A DNA stretch of 64,000 nt, taken from Aptenodytes patagonicus. Taxonomy: Eukaryota > Chordata > Aves > Sphenisciformes > Spheniscidae. The DNA lies in assembly GCF_965638725.1 (NCBI RefSeq), contig NC_134951.1:106105811-106169810 (forward strand), given 5' to 3'. The translations under genes and the position numbers were made by a program. A model generated the notes under the pieces. The model was not told the origin of the DNA. It ran no database searches and saw nothing but the letters and a program-made list of their open reading frames with translations. Shown piece by piece: positions 23,795-48,144 of the stretch. How positions within the stretch are numbered: the stretch's first letter is position 1; every line of letters starts with the position of its first letter.

Positions 23795-24111
23795 AACGGC
23801 TTCGCAGCGATCAGGGCTGCAGCAACAGCCTTTCAAACCCACCCTCGGCCATTTCAGTGCCGCCCCGCCCGACGAGACCCCCGCCATTCGCCGGGACCGC
23901 CTCCCGCTCCGCCCCGCCGGGCCGGGCCGCGGGGGCCCGGCCCCGGGGTGTGGGCGGCCGGGGCGGGGCGGTGGCGGCGTGGTCTCGGCGGCAGCGGCGG
24001 AGCCGGAGCCAGAGCCGGAGCCAGAGCCGGAGCCGGGTGACCTTGGCAGGCAGAGCCGGGCTGCGCCCGCCGCCGCTACTACCGGCGAAGCTGGGTGGGG
24101 AGACGGCCGAG
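23795..24111 (+). promoter_or_regulatory. FLVCR1: FLVCR1 CpG-island promoter and 5' UTR
   Basis: Very GC-rich and CpG-dense sequence without TATA, continuing into exon 1. It contains repeated GGCGGGG/GGGGCGG-type GC boxes around 23930-23980. There is no ATG between 23795 and the chosen start, so no upstream ORF begins with ATG. The transcription start cannot be fixed from sequence. Confidence 0.7.
24001..24034 (+). repeat. 12-bp direct repeat GGAGCCAGAGCC in the FLVCR1 5' UTR
   Basis: Nearly perfect tandem copies of GGAGCCAGAGCC, partly GGAGCCGGAGCC, about 80 bases before the start codon. Confidence 0.85.
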
Positions 24112-34696
<10,585 letters not shown>

Positions 34697-37600
34697 AGCT
34701 GAAAGAAGGTGACTTAGAAATGCACAAGTTTGGTTGGATACTGAACAATATTAATTGGTGTAATCACTGGATTTGTGTGTATGAGTAGTAAAATGTGTTT
34801 GGTGATATTGCTGATAGTTGTGTGGTGGAAACTATGAAGATGCTCAGTTCATTTTGCCCAAGACGCAAACAATTTGCCTTTGTATGGAATATTTATTCTA
34901 ACAGTTTTCAAGTTTTGCAGTTTCATTAGTGGAGAACTGTGTGAATACTCTCCACGCTAGGGAGACATGTACATTCAGGATGCATACTTGAAAAAATCTG
35001 GAATTCTGAAGTACAGTCGTCATGATCAGAAGTATCTAATCTTCTTTTCTTATTCAGTCTTTGCTAGTGCATTTGAAAAGTCAGAGAGTAGGTAGCTGCA
35101 CAGCTGGAGGATGTTCACAAGTTCCTTTTTTTAAATGTATCTGTATTTTTAATATAAGCCAACGGTTCCCTCTGGGAAACTGTCTATAGCACAATACTGA
35201 AAACAAGAGATGACTGCAAATGTGTGTGTTTCATACTGGCATCTGACTTTTTTTTTGCCTTGAAACTTCTCGATAGATATCAGAAGGCAGATAAGAGAAA
35301 ACACTGTCTTATAGATTCACTGTAACATTTCTGGGGAGATTTAAAAAGTTTCCCACTAGATCAATTGAAGAAAAAAGATTCCTTATTAAATATAGTAAAA
35401 AGGAGGAGAAAGGCCTTTGATATCTCCACTGTGAAGTATTTGTAGGCAATGGAATGCTACCACGCAGGTTGCCTCCACAGAATATTTCGAGTGCTTTCTC
35501 AGTTAAAGTGAGAGGAGTATGTGTTTACAAAGAGCTGGTGCCTTTACTTTGTAAAGAAGATCCTTGCCTCATCTTGAGTTTAATCAGTGCTGCTGAAGAA
35601 ATTCCACTTTGTGTGTTAAACCTCCTCTGAATATTTGTGGAGTACCAGAAAATGTGTTCTGTCCTTTTTTGCAATTATTTCTCTGCGTTATGAATTGTAG
35701 CATTTGTCTCATGAAGTTTTTGTGCTCGTGTAACTTAAATCATGTCTTTCACAGTTTGTTAAAAGCTGTAAGGGTGAGTGAAAGGAAAATAGTGATGTTT
35801 CACTTTGATGAAATATTTGCCATTTATATCATGCTTCTTAGCTACAAAAGGAGCAGATTTCATTAACGCTCACCTTGTGTTACTACATTTATCTGAACTT
35901 GGGATGTGGATTTCTCACTGCGGTGCTTCTGAAAGTATTCTCCTTTACCTTGTGCTCTACCTACACACCTACAGAATTGATAGTACTACAGTAATACTGA
36001 GGCCCTACTATTACTGAAGAAGTCAGACCCGAGTTAGACTTTTTGCAAACATTTAAGCTTTAGCAGTCTTTAAGCTGAGTCTGCACGTTTAGTGCCACCA
36101 GTGATGCCGTCTCTTTGAGTTCCCACAGATGTAGTGCCATCCAGAAGGTGGAATCCTACTCAGTTTTCCACAGATTGTTACAGTTGGGTATGGGGAACTT
36201 TTTAACTCCAAGATAGTCTTTCAGTATGATAAGCAGCACTAAATGCTTTTCTTCTTCTTCTTTCACTGTAGATTTAGAGAATCCTTTTATATAAAAAGGA
36301 CCCTGTAAACTTAGCTTTCTAGACTTAGCCTCTAAACTTGATGATCTTGCTTTAACATTTTGTATGATAAATGCTTCAGACATGGGAAGACTGAACGGCA
36401 ATGTACAAACCAGAATAAGCAAGGCATGCTTGGAACACTCGCCTTTCCAAAAAGGGTCCGTGTCTCTTTGCCAGGTCCAGTGCTAGAGAGAAAATAGGCA
36501 CACCTTGCTGCTCCTGGAGAGGCGAGCTCTACGAGAAGAGTCTTCTGGTGAGGTAGCTGAATATAGGAAAAGTAACTCATAGATATTCAAACAGGAGGCA
36601 AGAGTATAGGAGTGGAAGTAGAGATGTTTTCACTATGTCAGTTCTTTACGTTTAATGACTTGCCGTGATATAAGCTGCCCCATCAAGGGATGTACATGTT
36701 TTCAGCCTGAGTGAGCAAAGTGAAAGTTCCTGCCTTTTGATATCTGTGGGTGGCTTTTCCCTTTGGAAAAATGATAATAATGTGTGCCAAAATATATACG
36801 TTCTTCCACAAGGTACAGATTCAGTAAATATTTGTGTTCATGGCCCATGGTTGCTTTGTACTTCCGCTGTTGCAAAATCTTAACAAGATAATATCTTTGC
36901 CGTTTTGGAGAAGTGTTTTCAAATGTCCAATAGAAAGTCTTTGGCAGTATCTGGAACGCTTTCTGAAATGTCCAGCACACACTGTTCAAATTCAAAGATT
37001 GAGCTTTTTTATTCCTTTTTAAAATTTATTTTTTAATTCTTTTCCTCACTACTAGTTTCCCCTTTCTTTAGTTATGTTCAGCTGATTATTGAAAAAAAAT
37101 ATTGTAGCCCTTCTGGCTCCTTGTGTTTTTTTTATCTTCTGCCAAATTACTTGCCTACCCTCTGAAAAGGTCCAAACAAGATTTTGGCATGCTAGAAACC
37201 CTGCTGGGTCCCTGAAAAGAAAATATTCCTAATAATGAAGGCTTATTTACATCCTGGATTTAATACTCCCCCTCTAAAAGGAGCTTGAAAGTTGGAAACC
37301 TGTGAGCTATTTCCACGCAACGATAAAGTATTTAAATAAAAGGCTCAGCAGCAAAATAAAGGGCAAATAAAGAACAAATCAGTATTTTATGCAATAATCT
37401 TACCATCTGTCAAGGTAACTGAGGTTCTAGCTCATGGCAGAAAAAAGTTTGGGGTAGTTGGGGCTTTGGTCTTTCTGCTTTTAACTTTTGTTTTTAAACA
37501 ACATCCACCCAATCAAACATCCATCTGGAATTAGAAAGAGGGTTTCTGATTCTCTTAGCCTTGAGATTCTGGCTCAGCCCTCCAGTAAGGGTAGAGGTGG

Positions 37601-38925
37601 GGGCTAAAAATCGTAACTGCTTAAAGAGGTAATCGTTTAATGAATGGAATTACATTTCAACTATGAGAGGATGGAGTGGGAAACCAAGTGAGGAGAGGCA
37701 TCCCAATCCCATGCATCAGCTCTTGCTTTTCAATATGCTTTTCTTTTAATTGCTTCGAGAGAACTCTGGAGGATGCAAGAGAACTCATGTAATGGTGAGC
37801 ATAAGCAAGGGGGCTGCCCCAAGTTCCCAGGCGCCCACCAGGGCGTGTAACAAGATTCAGAGATTAGCCTTTAAAATAACGATCTATCTTTGTTTCTTCC
37901 AGACCATGTTAAACTTTTGCTAACTTCAGTGGAAGAGCCCCAGAGAACGTTGACCCATTTTTGTTTAGGATTCCTAACATGGCCTTAAACCCCTCGTTTC
38001 TGTTGGCTGGGTGTGACAATGTCAGACCTGTAAGGCATAGTCTGGAATTGCTGCAATCAGGAGCTTTCTTCTTCAGCTTGGTAGAAAAGTCCTTCAGAGC
38101 ATTTATTTTGTACATGGGTGCTTGTCTTTTAATAACATCTCTTTCTGTTGCTGAATGCTCACGTTTTACGAGGAGGAAAGAACAAGGGAGGAAGTGGGGA
38201 GAATACATATGAATCATTTCGGGTTAATAGGGCTTTCCTAACTTCATCCTCTTGGTCATCTCTTTTGTTCAAGACAGTCTGTTTCAGAGACAATCACTGG
38301 AGTGTGCAATTAGAGCTGCCAGCCCGTGTTGCCTAATGAAAAAATGCTTTTTGAGAAATCTTTGGACTATCTTGTGCATCTACAACCAAGTGAAATTGGG
38401 TTAAGCTATAAGCATTTATTGCTTTCATTTTCCATTCTGTGAACTCACGAGTTTTCCTGCATGAATGGGAACATGTGACCTTTTCGGTTGCTGCCTTTCA
38501 ATATGTGTATGTACCACCTTCTTAAGTGTTTTAGGCTAATAATGATTCATAGACCACAAGCTAAGTTAATTGTATCCCATGTGATTTCCCCCCGCCACCA
38601 TTTTGTCTGAAGTCTGTGAAGAGGGAAGAGTGATGTTAATGCATGAACTAGAATGAATTAAGCAAAAAACACTCCTAAGAGAAATGTATTTCCATGTAAG
38701 ACCCATCTTATTTACTGTTCATGTCTTTGTTCTTCTCATGAAGGTAGCAAAGATTTTTGCTGTAATACTTTGTTTTTGTTAGTGTCCCATTCTTTGTTTC
38801 AAGAGAAAATTAAAAGTTCCTTATGAATATTCTCTGACTGCAATATTGTACATATGTGTATATGTGGGTGGCATCACTCCTTACCATTATATGTTATTAA
38901 TAAAGTGTATAATGTGTAACTTGAT
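34697..38925 (+). other. FLVCR1: FLVCR1 3' UTR (end inferred)
   Basis: AT-rich non-coding sequence with no further exon. Possible poly(A) signals are AATAAA near 37335, 37355 and 37366, and a well-formed one at 38899-38904 followed by GT-rich sequence, which I take as the likely main end. A long 3' UTR is also usual in mammals. cDNA would be needed to fix the end. Confidence 0.5.
38899..38904 (+). terminator. FLVCR1: Likely distal FLVCR1 poly(A) signal
   Basis: AATAAA followed at once by GTGTATAATGTGTAAC, a GT-rich downstream element. Another AATAAA lies at 39052-39057. Confidence 0.5.
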
Positions 38926-39296
38926 TGGAGCCAAGACTACAATTTTTGACAGCTACTGATACAGCTGATGGCCAAAAAATGGTTCATTTTTTTCCTTAAA
39001 AGCTGCCACTTAATGTAGGAAAATCTTGTAAGTGGATGATGTACTGTCATTAATAAACATGCATGCACACATATATGCAGAGTGCATGTATGCAGGGTAT
39101 ATAAATGTATTATACACAAGAGTATTGGCTTACAAAGAAATTCTCTCAGGGCATGGAATTAAAGTATTAGCATCAGTAGTTGAGTTGCACTGCTCTAGCA
39201 CAGTGATTTCTCCTCCTTTGCTTTGGAAAAGGTCTGTGAGGAAAAGAAAGTGCAGTTAACACCTAAAGCAGAGCAGTTCAGTGTCATCTCCTTAAG

Positions 39297-39368
39297 GGTA
39301 GTGCAAATATTATTTTAATAAAGCACCCAGCTGGTAGTGCAAATATTATTTTAATAAAGCACCCAGCT
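39297..39368 (+). repeat. Perfect 36-bp tandem duplication
   Basis: Two identical 36-base units (39297-39332 and 39333-39368), starting GGTAGTGCAAATATTATTTT, plus five bases of a third. Each unit carries AATAAA (39317-39322 and 39353-39358). Confidence 0.97.
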
Positions 39369-39373
39369 GGTAG

Positions 39374-42300
39374 AGAGATTATCTGGGGAGAGAGGGTAGA
39401 ATAACTTCTTAGAGAGGGTAGAGTGAGACATTGCATTCAGTTATGGCCCAGCTTTCATTTCTGAAACCAGAGTTGTCTTCAGCGGGAGCACAGTAGGACC
39501 CCTGTGAACACCCTGCAAGGGTTCTCTCGCTTATGCTCGGGCGTTTAGTGTTGATCCCCAGCACATCAGCTGTGAGCCAGGTAAGTTTGAGGAATCTGCT
39601 TCAAAGAAAGTAGAGTCACTGTAAGAAAAGGTTTTGGTTTTGTTTGTTTTTTCTCCCTTCTCCACAAAACTGGAATTACCTCAGCTATTCTCATGTAAGA
39701 GATTCTTCACAGGAGGAGGCTGCAGGTGCTGAGAGCACAGGAAATACGAGCCTTTTGTCATAAAGCGACGCTAGCATCCAGTTCAACAGTGGGATGAACT
39801 TTCAGATGGGTTCTCATTTTACAACCAGGGTTATAGGGTCGTATTCCTCTTATAGTATCTCTGTGAAAGCTGCAGTCTATATCCCCATTTAGCATTGCAA
39901 TTTAAACATTCCCACAGCTGGGAAGGAACAATCACAGCAAATTATTATTGCCATAAAGTTCATTCTTTGGCAGACGCTCAGTCTTTCTTGAAAGAAAACA
40001 CCAGAAACCTCATCAGGTAAGTGGGAGGTAGGAAGCTGTCACAGCTATGATTAGTCAAAGCTATTCTTGAGGGAAAATACTTTTTTTTGTTGTTGTTGTT
40101 TCTATAGCTGGGAGGAGGCACTATGTATCCAAAACTAACAAGTGTTACCGCTTCCAGAAAGCGATGCGGTTTGTGCATGGATAAGACACGCGTGTGCCCA
40201 ACAGTGCAGCTGCTACCTAGACTGGAAAGGTTTCCTAGAAGCCTGCTGGATTTTCTCCCGGCTCTACTTCACAATGAGCTAACCTTATCTGACCATGTTC
40301 TAAATCAATATTTATATCTTCAATTAAACAACATCTTTCCAAAGACAAAACAATAATATCCTGAACTTTGTAGAAAGGACTCCAGCAGGTATGTTGCAGT
40401 AAAAAAAAAAAAAGGCTAAGTACTGGCAGTGGCTGGGCATAGTTACTGATTTGTGAGGCTGGGTGATACCTGCTTAATATCGGGTGTGGTCAAAATTCAG
40501 CCTCTAGGATGCTGATTTCCAGTGTTTTCTCAATAAACTGCTGCTGCCTGTAACAATGCTTAGGCCATTAAAAAAGCTTGTAAATAATATCTAAGGGGCA
40601 TTGTCAGAATTGTGGCCTTGCGTTATGAGTTCTAGAAACAGAGGCGACCCTACAAAAGCTGTAAACTCCATGCAGACAGAAAACTATCATGAAAGCAATT
40701 GATTTTTTAAAAAAACCTGCTTAAGATGCCTCATGTGAGCCCAGAAGTGCTGTTGTTGCGGCTGCAGCTCCGCAGGTCAGAGTTCATCAGCTTTGTAGAC
40801 GAGGCAGTGAATGTGCATCCTAGTGTGAGCTGATTTTGGAAAATGGGAAGGTGTAATTAAAAGCCGCCTTTTTCCATGCCTAGGTGACTTTGGTTTATGA
40901 TGTCTGTTTTATCACTGTAATAGCAATTTCTTACTGGTTTAACTGTCTTTATGTTCTACCTGTACTTGTGTGTGCTTCAAAACTTACGTAGCATGTACTA
41001 AACCCAGCTTCCTGGTGAGCAGCATGACTTAGGGATGTCAGGGATTAACCCCAGTTCTTATGGCACGGGTTGCTTTGCTGGGAAAAAACCCAGGGAAGTA
41101 TTCAAGGCTTCAGAAGTTTTCCCAGCCTGTGCTGGGCTGAACCGGAAACTTCCCAATTTTTTTTTCCAAATGGGGCAGTCCTAAAGTTGCTCAGATGCTG
41201 ATCACTAGTTTGGATCAGGTAGAAGAGGGACTGCAGATGACTGCAAAGTTACTTATTCTTTTAGAAATTAAATTGTCCAGCTGCTGCCAAGGGAAAAAGA
41301 AATTAAAATATAACAGTGCAGTTTCTAAGCCTGTACATGCTGTTTTCTCCGTTAATTCCTGGAAGGTAACTTGATTTCTTCAGAATAATTCATCAGCTAA
41401 TTCTGAACAACCCTACAGGTGTTAGACAAAACCTTCATCCTGTGCTGAATGAAGAGGCATTGTCACGCTAGGGTGAGAGTGACTCACCCTTGGATGATTA
41501 ACTTGAAATGGGACTTGAATTTATGTATCTTCTGCTCCCAGAGAACAACTGAAATTTACTTAGGGGGGGCCTAATGCTAAAAGCCTAAAATTCACTTAGA
41601 GGCTAATGCCTAAAGCCTAGAAATCCCATGATTTCTCATCTTGTCACTGCTCCACAGAAGCTTCAAAAGGGTAAAGGAGCCCTCGGAGGCTCAGAAGTTT
41701 GACAAAGTTACCCAAACCAGACTGTTGCCAATAGAGATATGGAGGTCCATTGGCTTTTGGGGAGCAAAGACCCCCATGCTCGGTGTGATTTTCCTCTGAC
41801 CTACTCCATCTGCTCAGGCTTGAGCTGTGAGAATCTCACGAGGGTTGAAATGTCTGTGTGCGTGAAGAGGACACAGAGCATTATGGAGCCTCCTTGAAGT
41901 CTGCAGCTTGTGTCACCGCACTTACGACGTTCCTGGTTTTGATTACAAGGTCAGAAAATGCTCTGTAGGCTTCTCGAGTTTGCTAGTTACCTCTGAAGAT
42001 TAATATCATTCACATGATGGCAAACAACAAATATGACTGAAAAAAATTATTTTGTTCCAGATGACTGTAATTCCCTTAAGAGCTTTACGTTTTTTAATTG
42101 ACCGCAATATTTGAACTTTACTCTCACTTTCAGGGGCTCCTGCAGTGTTTTGACTACTGTTCAGTCGTTCTCTTAGAGAGGGGGAATCTTAGTCTGCAGA
42201 GCACTGCCTTCCAGAGATGCTTGAAGTGATGCTTCAGATCAAAAACTGTTTGATGAAATCATCAGTGTTGTGATGATATCTTGTTGTACCATGACATTGA

Positions 42301-45300
42301 GAACAATGTATCATGCATTTCTCTCTTTGCAGGTTTCACACAGCACCTAAATTTAAGGGCTTGTGGTTTCTGGGCTTGTGACATATTCTATTGCTAAACA
42401 GTCACTTTTTCAGTCCACTTTCAAGTACTGCCTGGAAAGACAACGCGTTTGAGGAACTTTAATACACAAGGACGACGTTTGTTCAGAGTGTTTCCTAACC
42501 GGCATCGTACTGTTCCTAGGGGGCACAGGGTATCCCATAACAGAACTACGTTGCTTAACCAATTTCTAAACAGCACCAACAATTGTGCTTCTAATCTTCA
42601 GCAGGCAGGGGTTGTATTGCAGTACACTCCTCTTTCCCTGCAGGTGGGGATGACTCAGGTGCTCGCTTGGCAGTGGAGGTTAAGTCCTGCCTCTCACCTT
42701 TGGTGCCGCCACCAGCGGCTCCCCTGTGATAAGGGCTGCAGGTGCTGACGATTGCTGAAAAGAGTCAGCATTTTTTTTAGCCACTGCCTTTCTTTACTAC
42801 CTGTACTTTTATTATGCAGTTCCCCTGAAGAGAAGTGGTTGTGCTGGGTAGTTTACCCTCTGACTGAAAGTTAAAGAAGAAGTAATTAGTCCAGAAAAGA
42901 TAGATTGCTGAGATTTATGGAAGGTTACATTAGTGTTTCCTTGTTTTTATAAGCAGAGCTTGCTGCGAAGACCAAATCATGTGCTATGCTGGCAAGTAAG
43001 ACCTTCACAGCAAACTGTATTGATGTAAATATTTTCCAAGCTACAGCAATATTTGGGACTGAAACCTTGGAACAAGGCAAAGAGTAAGGCAGGCTAATAG
43101 GGATGCTGACGCTGTACTAGTGAGAAACAACAATTTCATCTGTATCTGATGCTATCAGTTGTAGATCAGAATGAGGTGACTATAATAAGTACGGAAGAGG
43201 AAGGGCTATTTCACTGTCAGCAAAGGCTCAGGCCAAGTAGGACATGCTGACCTGCAATGAGGGGTGGAAAGAGAAAACTTGCAAAACGGTTTTGAGGAGG
43301 CCTGATTTATAGGCTTTTCCTGTCACTTCGATTTTTTTTTTTTTTTTTTTATGCTGGAAATCTTGCCTGTTGGATTAGCCTGAGATCAACTGGAGCCCAG
43401 TTAAACAAACCCATCTAAAATAAACACTGTAATATTTGCTGCAGTAGAATTACTGCAGGAGGTCCTCCTCCTTGCTCAGGCAGAAATCAAAAGATATTGC
43501 TGATGTTCTTTATTGCTAAAGCCAGAGCAGCTGATGGCTGTTTTTTCTGCTAGACCATTGCAAGATAAATAGTGTGTTGAGTTTCCAGAAAGGGCTACCT
43601 TGGGGAAAGCTCCAAAGAAGCGCACCCTGAAGCATTCCTTTTATAGCTTTCTTTTTTTTTTTCTTGTCTACTTTACATATTTATTTTCCCAATGACCACA
43701 TTGATTAATACATAGTTATCGTTCTTAGTGGTTACGCAAATCACTCCTGCAAACTTGCATCAACAGCCATTCCCATATTACCACGGTTACATCCTTATCA
43801 CAGTTTTACCTCGCATTTCATTACTAACCCAATCCAATTCCAGCATAACTTCCAGTTTGAGAAAAAGCCCCAAACAAACAAGTTTTATTTTCCTTTTCAA
43901 GGATCAAACAAGGTCACTGTAGTCTTTTCAGGAAATGGGCTAGTGTTTGCAGAGCAATAATGCAATTCACTTACAGCAGGCAAACTTTTTCGACCCGTTT
44001 TCCTCCTCCCCTTCTGCAAAGCTGAAGCACATTTATAGGATTAACGGTTTCAGACTGCTGCTGCTTTTCTGGACATACAGTGGTTCCTAAATTCAGAAAA
44101 GGCCATGAAGATCCTTGGCCCAGCTTTAGCAGAAGAGTGCACTCAAGCTGGGGATTCTTGTACCCAGGCTTCAGGCTTTTGCACTGACTGCTGCCAGGTG
44201 GAGGTACTGGACATATTTCCTGCTTCACCAGTAACTGACCTGCCTCTCATATGCTCAGTGCTGGTACAGGAACCTTCACTGAGTATGGAGCACTTGGCGT
44301 CCACTTTTGCCGACCTGGATAACAGCACAGGTCCAGATCTATCACGCTGCCACTGATTTGCACCTATCTGATAGAAGGAAAGAGTGCATGAGACCTCACA
44401 GGCACTTGTCACACCAGTGGTCCATTCTCCAGCAAAGCCAGCAGGTCCCTGCCCTGAGCCCGGGTCGGGCTGGAGCCGCTGGCCAGGGAAGCCTTCTCCT
44501 GCTCGCTCCTGGCGCCTGCACTGAGCCAGCAAGAAGGGCTGCTTGGAAACAACGGGTAATAGAGGAAGTATTTTCCCAAATAAATAAACAGCCTCTGTGT
44601 GTATGGAATATCACAGGGCAGTGAGGGTTTGCTACGCGGCAGGGCTGAATTCATCGCTGTGTGCAAGAAGATGCTTGCTGGGGAAGCTAGTGGGACCCCT
44701 TGAGGGGGGTGCGGAGGTGACACTTCTGGAGAAGAAATCTTCTTGGAAAAAAGTGCTGATGCTGTATCACCTTGCTGCCATGGTACAATTAAGAGCCATT
44801 AATTTTCCCACAGTTGGTTGTGTAATTGCGCTGCAGGGCCTTTTGAATACTGCATTTAAATTAGTCTGCAATTGGAAATAATGAAGGTTAAAACCCTCTT
44901 ACATGATTTTATGATCAAATTAGTTCCTTTGACACAGAAAGCAGCTGTGGTAGCAACATGCGCTGCATTAGGAACAAGACCGTAGGTTCGAGGTGTTACT
45001 CGGAGCTAGCTTTAGAAAGGTGCCTCCATGCAAAGTGACTGGATTTCAAAATCAAAAGGCTCTTGGCTCTGGAGCCGGGGCCGGGCAGCAGCCTGGGGGC
45101 AAGGGGAGGGTCAGCACTGGCAGGGCGGAGGAAGAGCTGTGAACAGAACAGGAAACAGGGCAGCTCTGCTGAGACTTACGATATCAAAATTAGGTGGTCC
45201 CACGAGGTGAAAGCTGTCAGATGCTTGGGGGGGATGCAGGGGGACACGCTGCATATCCCGCCCTGCTCTTACTCATCTTGAATGTCTGCTCATGACTAAT

Positions 45301-47650
45301 ACTGGGGAGGGCTTGGGCTAAACCAAAGCAGCATTCTTCTATTTTTACTCTAATTTGTAGCTAGGAAGAGTGTAATTAAGGCTTTCCCTTAGCTGTGGGG
45401 ACTTGGGGACTCTGCTTTTATCCCCTTAGGCTGTTTCGAAGTTGCCGTTAGCTTCAGGAACTCAGCTAACTTCTGCCCTGCCTGTCCGGCCCACAGGTGG
45501 CCTTGGGCACACTGGCTGGCCTCTGGGAGTTCAACTTGTCCCTCTTCATCCTGAGCATCAAGGAGGAGCTGATAAGATTTTTTTCCTTTCAGTCCCGTTT
45601 GGAAGGGGTCTGGGTGCTGCAAAGGGCTGCTATGGACAGGGCTGTGGTGTCCCAACCTTGCTGTGCCCCTTACCTGCCTGGCCAGGGAGACTCCTTCCCT
45701 CTGGCACAGAGCATGCCCTGGCATGGTGGATGCAGAAGGCTTTGAACTGCAAAGCACATAGCATCACTCTGGTCTTCACACTTCCAGGGTGCCTAACAAG
45801 TGGGTGGGTGTAGGAAGGTGTGATCTGAGGGTTCCTAGCTGCTCTGGGCAGTGGAGCAGCACTGAGCGAGGCTGTGGCAGCCTCACCACGATTGCCTGTT
45901 CCAACAGTGAACAAGGCTCTGGGGCTTACGTGGCTGCCAGTTTGTGTATCAGCGTCCTTGATGATGACTTTCTGCTGCACAATCCCAATGCTCCAGGCTC
46001 TGTCACACGCAGCGTGCCCCTGGGCAGTCCCATTAGTCCTAAGATGCAGGCCTGAATGATTTTCAAGCTTTCCCCTGGCTCTGCTCCAGCGAACTTGCAC
46101 ACTTTCTCAGCCCCCCTTTCCTCATTTTGCCTTGCCTGAGCCTCCCTCTGCTCTTCAAGAGCCCTCTCCTCCATGGCTGCAGCCACCTGCAGCCTCTCCA
46201 GGTCTCTGTGCCTCATCAGCTCCCATCTGGAGCTCATCTTGGTGCTCTCACATCTCACCGATGTGCAGCCTCATCTGCGCTCCGGAAGGAGAAACTGCAC
46301 CTCCCCTGGGATCCTGCTCCAAAAACCAGCAGGGGGGTGCAGATCGCCTCTGGCAGGCACAGGGGCACATTTGCCCTCTGGTTGTGATGTTTGCCTGAAC
46401 ATTAGGGAAACGCAGGACATAGCGGTGAGGGTGAAGACTTCACAGCAGCTCTAAACTCACTCTGACCTTTCCTCCTCTCCCCCAAATTGCATCGCCATTT
46501 ACACACTGAGCCCCCACGTTCAGCTCAGGGGGCTCGCTAGAGCAAAGTCTCCTAGGCTCAAACCTAACACTGGGCAAGCTGTGTGAGCTGAAACCCTTGG
46601 TTTGCTTTAGCTAATGGAACAGCCTTTCTCTGGCATCCCTTATGTTAAACCTCCTGATGAGATTCAGGCATGCCGCGTGGCCAGGGTGCGGCAGGGAAGA
46701 TTACTGGTAGGACTCACAGAGACGTCAACTCCAGTGGAGAGCGATTAGTAACTCAACATACACCCGTGGCTCCTGAGAGCCTTCAGGAAGCTGATTAGGG
46801 CACTGGAGACATTTCTTTACAGTGAGAGATGAAAATCAGTAGTTGCAGCTGCTGAGGAGATGCACAGGTACGCACCCAGCCTGGCTGGGAGCAGGGGAGA
46901 TCGGAGCGGGAGCAGTATCTGAGTGCATGGGCAGGGGATGGGAACAACATTTTTCAGACTACTGCTTATTTGTGATGGGGAGTCACCTCTAGCTCTAGGA
47001 GTTGTGTTAGGTTGACACTGTTGTGCTTGATGTAAAGAGCTAAAAGAACCCCTCCAAGCATGGAAATAAGCATCAGGGAACTGAGCTGAGTGGTGGAGAT
47101 GGCAGTGGCAGCCAGGGAGTCGTCTGCCCGGGAGGTGCTGCAAGGCCACCGACACAGCTGGGCAAAGCCCTGGGGGAAGAGACAGGGTCCCCATTGCTCT
47201 CGGACACAGCTCCATCACATCGGGTACGAGCAGAGGAGGACCAGACGCTATTGTTTCTGTGGCGTTAGTGTGCGCAGATGTGTGAGGCAGGTACCTCTGA
47301 CTGCTGCAGGGGATCAAGACAGAACATCACCACTGTGTGAGACAGCCTGAATAACGGGCTGTGCTCCGACTCATGGCCCAGCCCTGACAGTCTGTGTGGC
47401 AGCAAAACAGAGAAAGGCCGCACTGTGACGACCCTCCCTCCTACTCAGGGATCAGGCACTCAGTGCTCCTTCCACTAGAGCAGGAAATATTCCCCTGGAG
47501 GATGAGCAACAATCCGTGAGCCGTCCGTGGCAAAGGGAGGCTGTGGGCTGCAATGAGACCCCAGCCACTCATCCCTGTCATCACTGTAACACTCGATGGT
47601 TAACAATGATTTTCCAGCTCCGTTAGGAAGAAGGGAGCAGCCCACCTCTC
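39374..47650. other. Intergenic region between FLVCR1 and VASH2
   Basis: No gene recognised. It contains a 19-base T run (43332-43350) and an imperfect AAGCCTA repeat near 41570-41620. From about 44100 to 47600 the sequence is richer in GC. It holds several open frames on both strands, none with a family signature. The minus-strand frame at 45926-46258 is discussed in findings. Confidence 0.5.
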
Positions 47651-47707
47651 TTCAATGAAGAGTCTGATTTTCAAGGGCCCCTCACGCAGCGGGGGGCAGG
47701 GATGAAA

Positions 47708-47750
47708 GGCACGGCACGGCACGGCACGGCACGGCACGGCACGGCACGGC
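47708..47750. repeat. Pentanucleotide microsatellite (GGCAC)n
   Basis: About 8.6 perfect copies of GGCAC, each carrying a CpG (across the unit junction), at the upstream edge of the VASH2 CpG island. Confidence 0.97.
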
Positions 47751-48144
47751 GGGCCGTGAGCCGCCGCCCCACGCCGGCCAGCTGCGGGAGAAGGGGCTCG
47801 GACTGCGCCGCCTGGCTCCGGTGACCCGGGCCGCCCCGCAGGGGGCGCCTCCAGACAGCGTCTCCGCCAGTCACTGCTCGTCCCACCCCCCGAGCCCCGC
47901 CCCTCTTTGTTGTGGCCGCCAATAGGAGCGCGCCGAGGGCGGGCGGGCGGCTGGTAGCGTGGTAACGCGGCGGCATGGAGCGCGGCGCGGGGCGCGCCCC
48001 CAGCGCGGCTGGGGCCGGGGCGAGCGGGGTCGGGCCGGGGCGCCCGGGACGAGCTAGCTGCCGTGCCGCGGGGCGGGCGGGCGCCCGCCGCTAGGGGGGG
48101 GGTCGCCTCCGCGCTCAGCCTCCTCCGCACGCACGTAATACACA

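Noticed and set aside
23857-24111. In-frame extension of FLVCR1 upstream to a GTG at 23857
   Set aside because: No ATG exists in this stretch; the residues are Pro/Arg-rich without family similarity, and ATG at 24112 gives a protein of normal length.
45630-46100. 156-codon minus-strand open frame
   Set aside because: It overlaps another frame, has low-complexity content and no signature.
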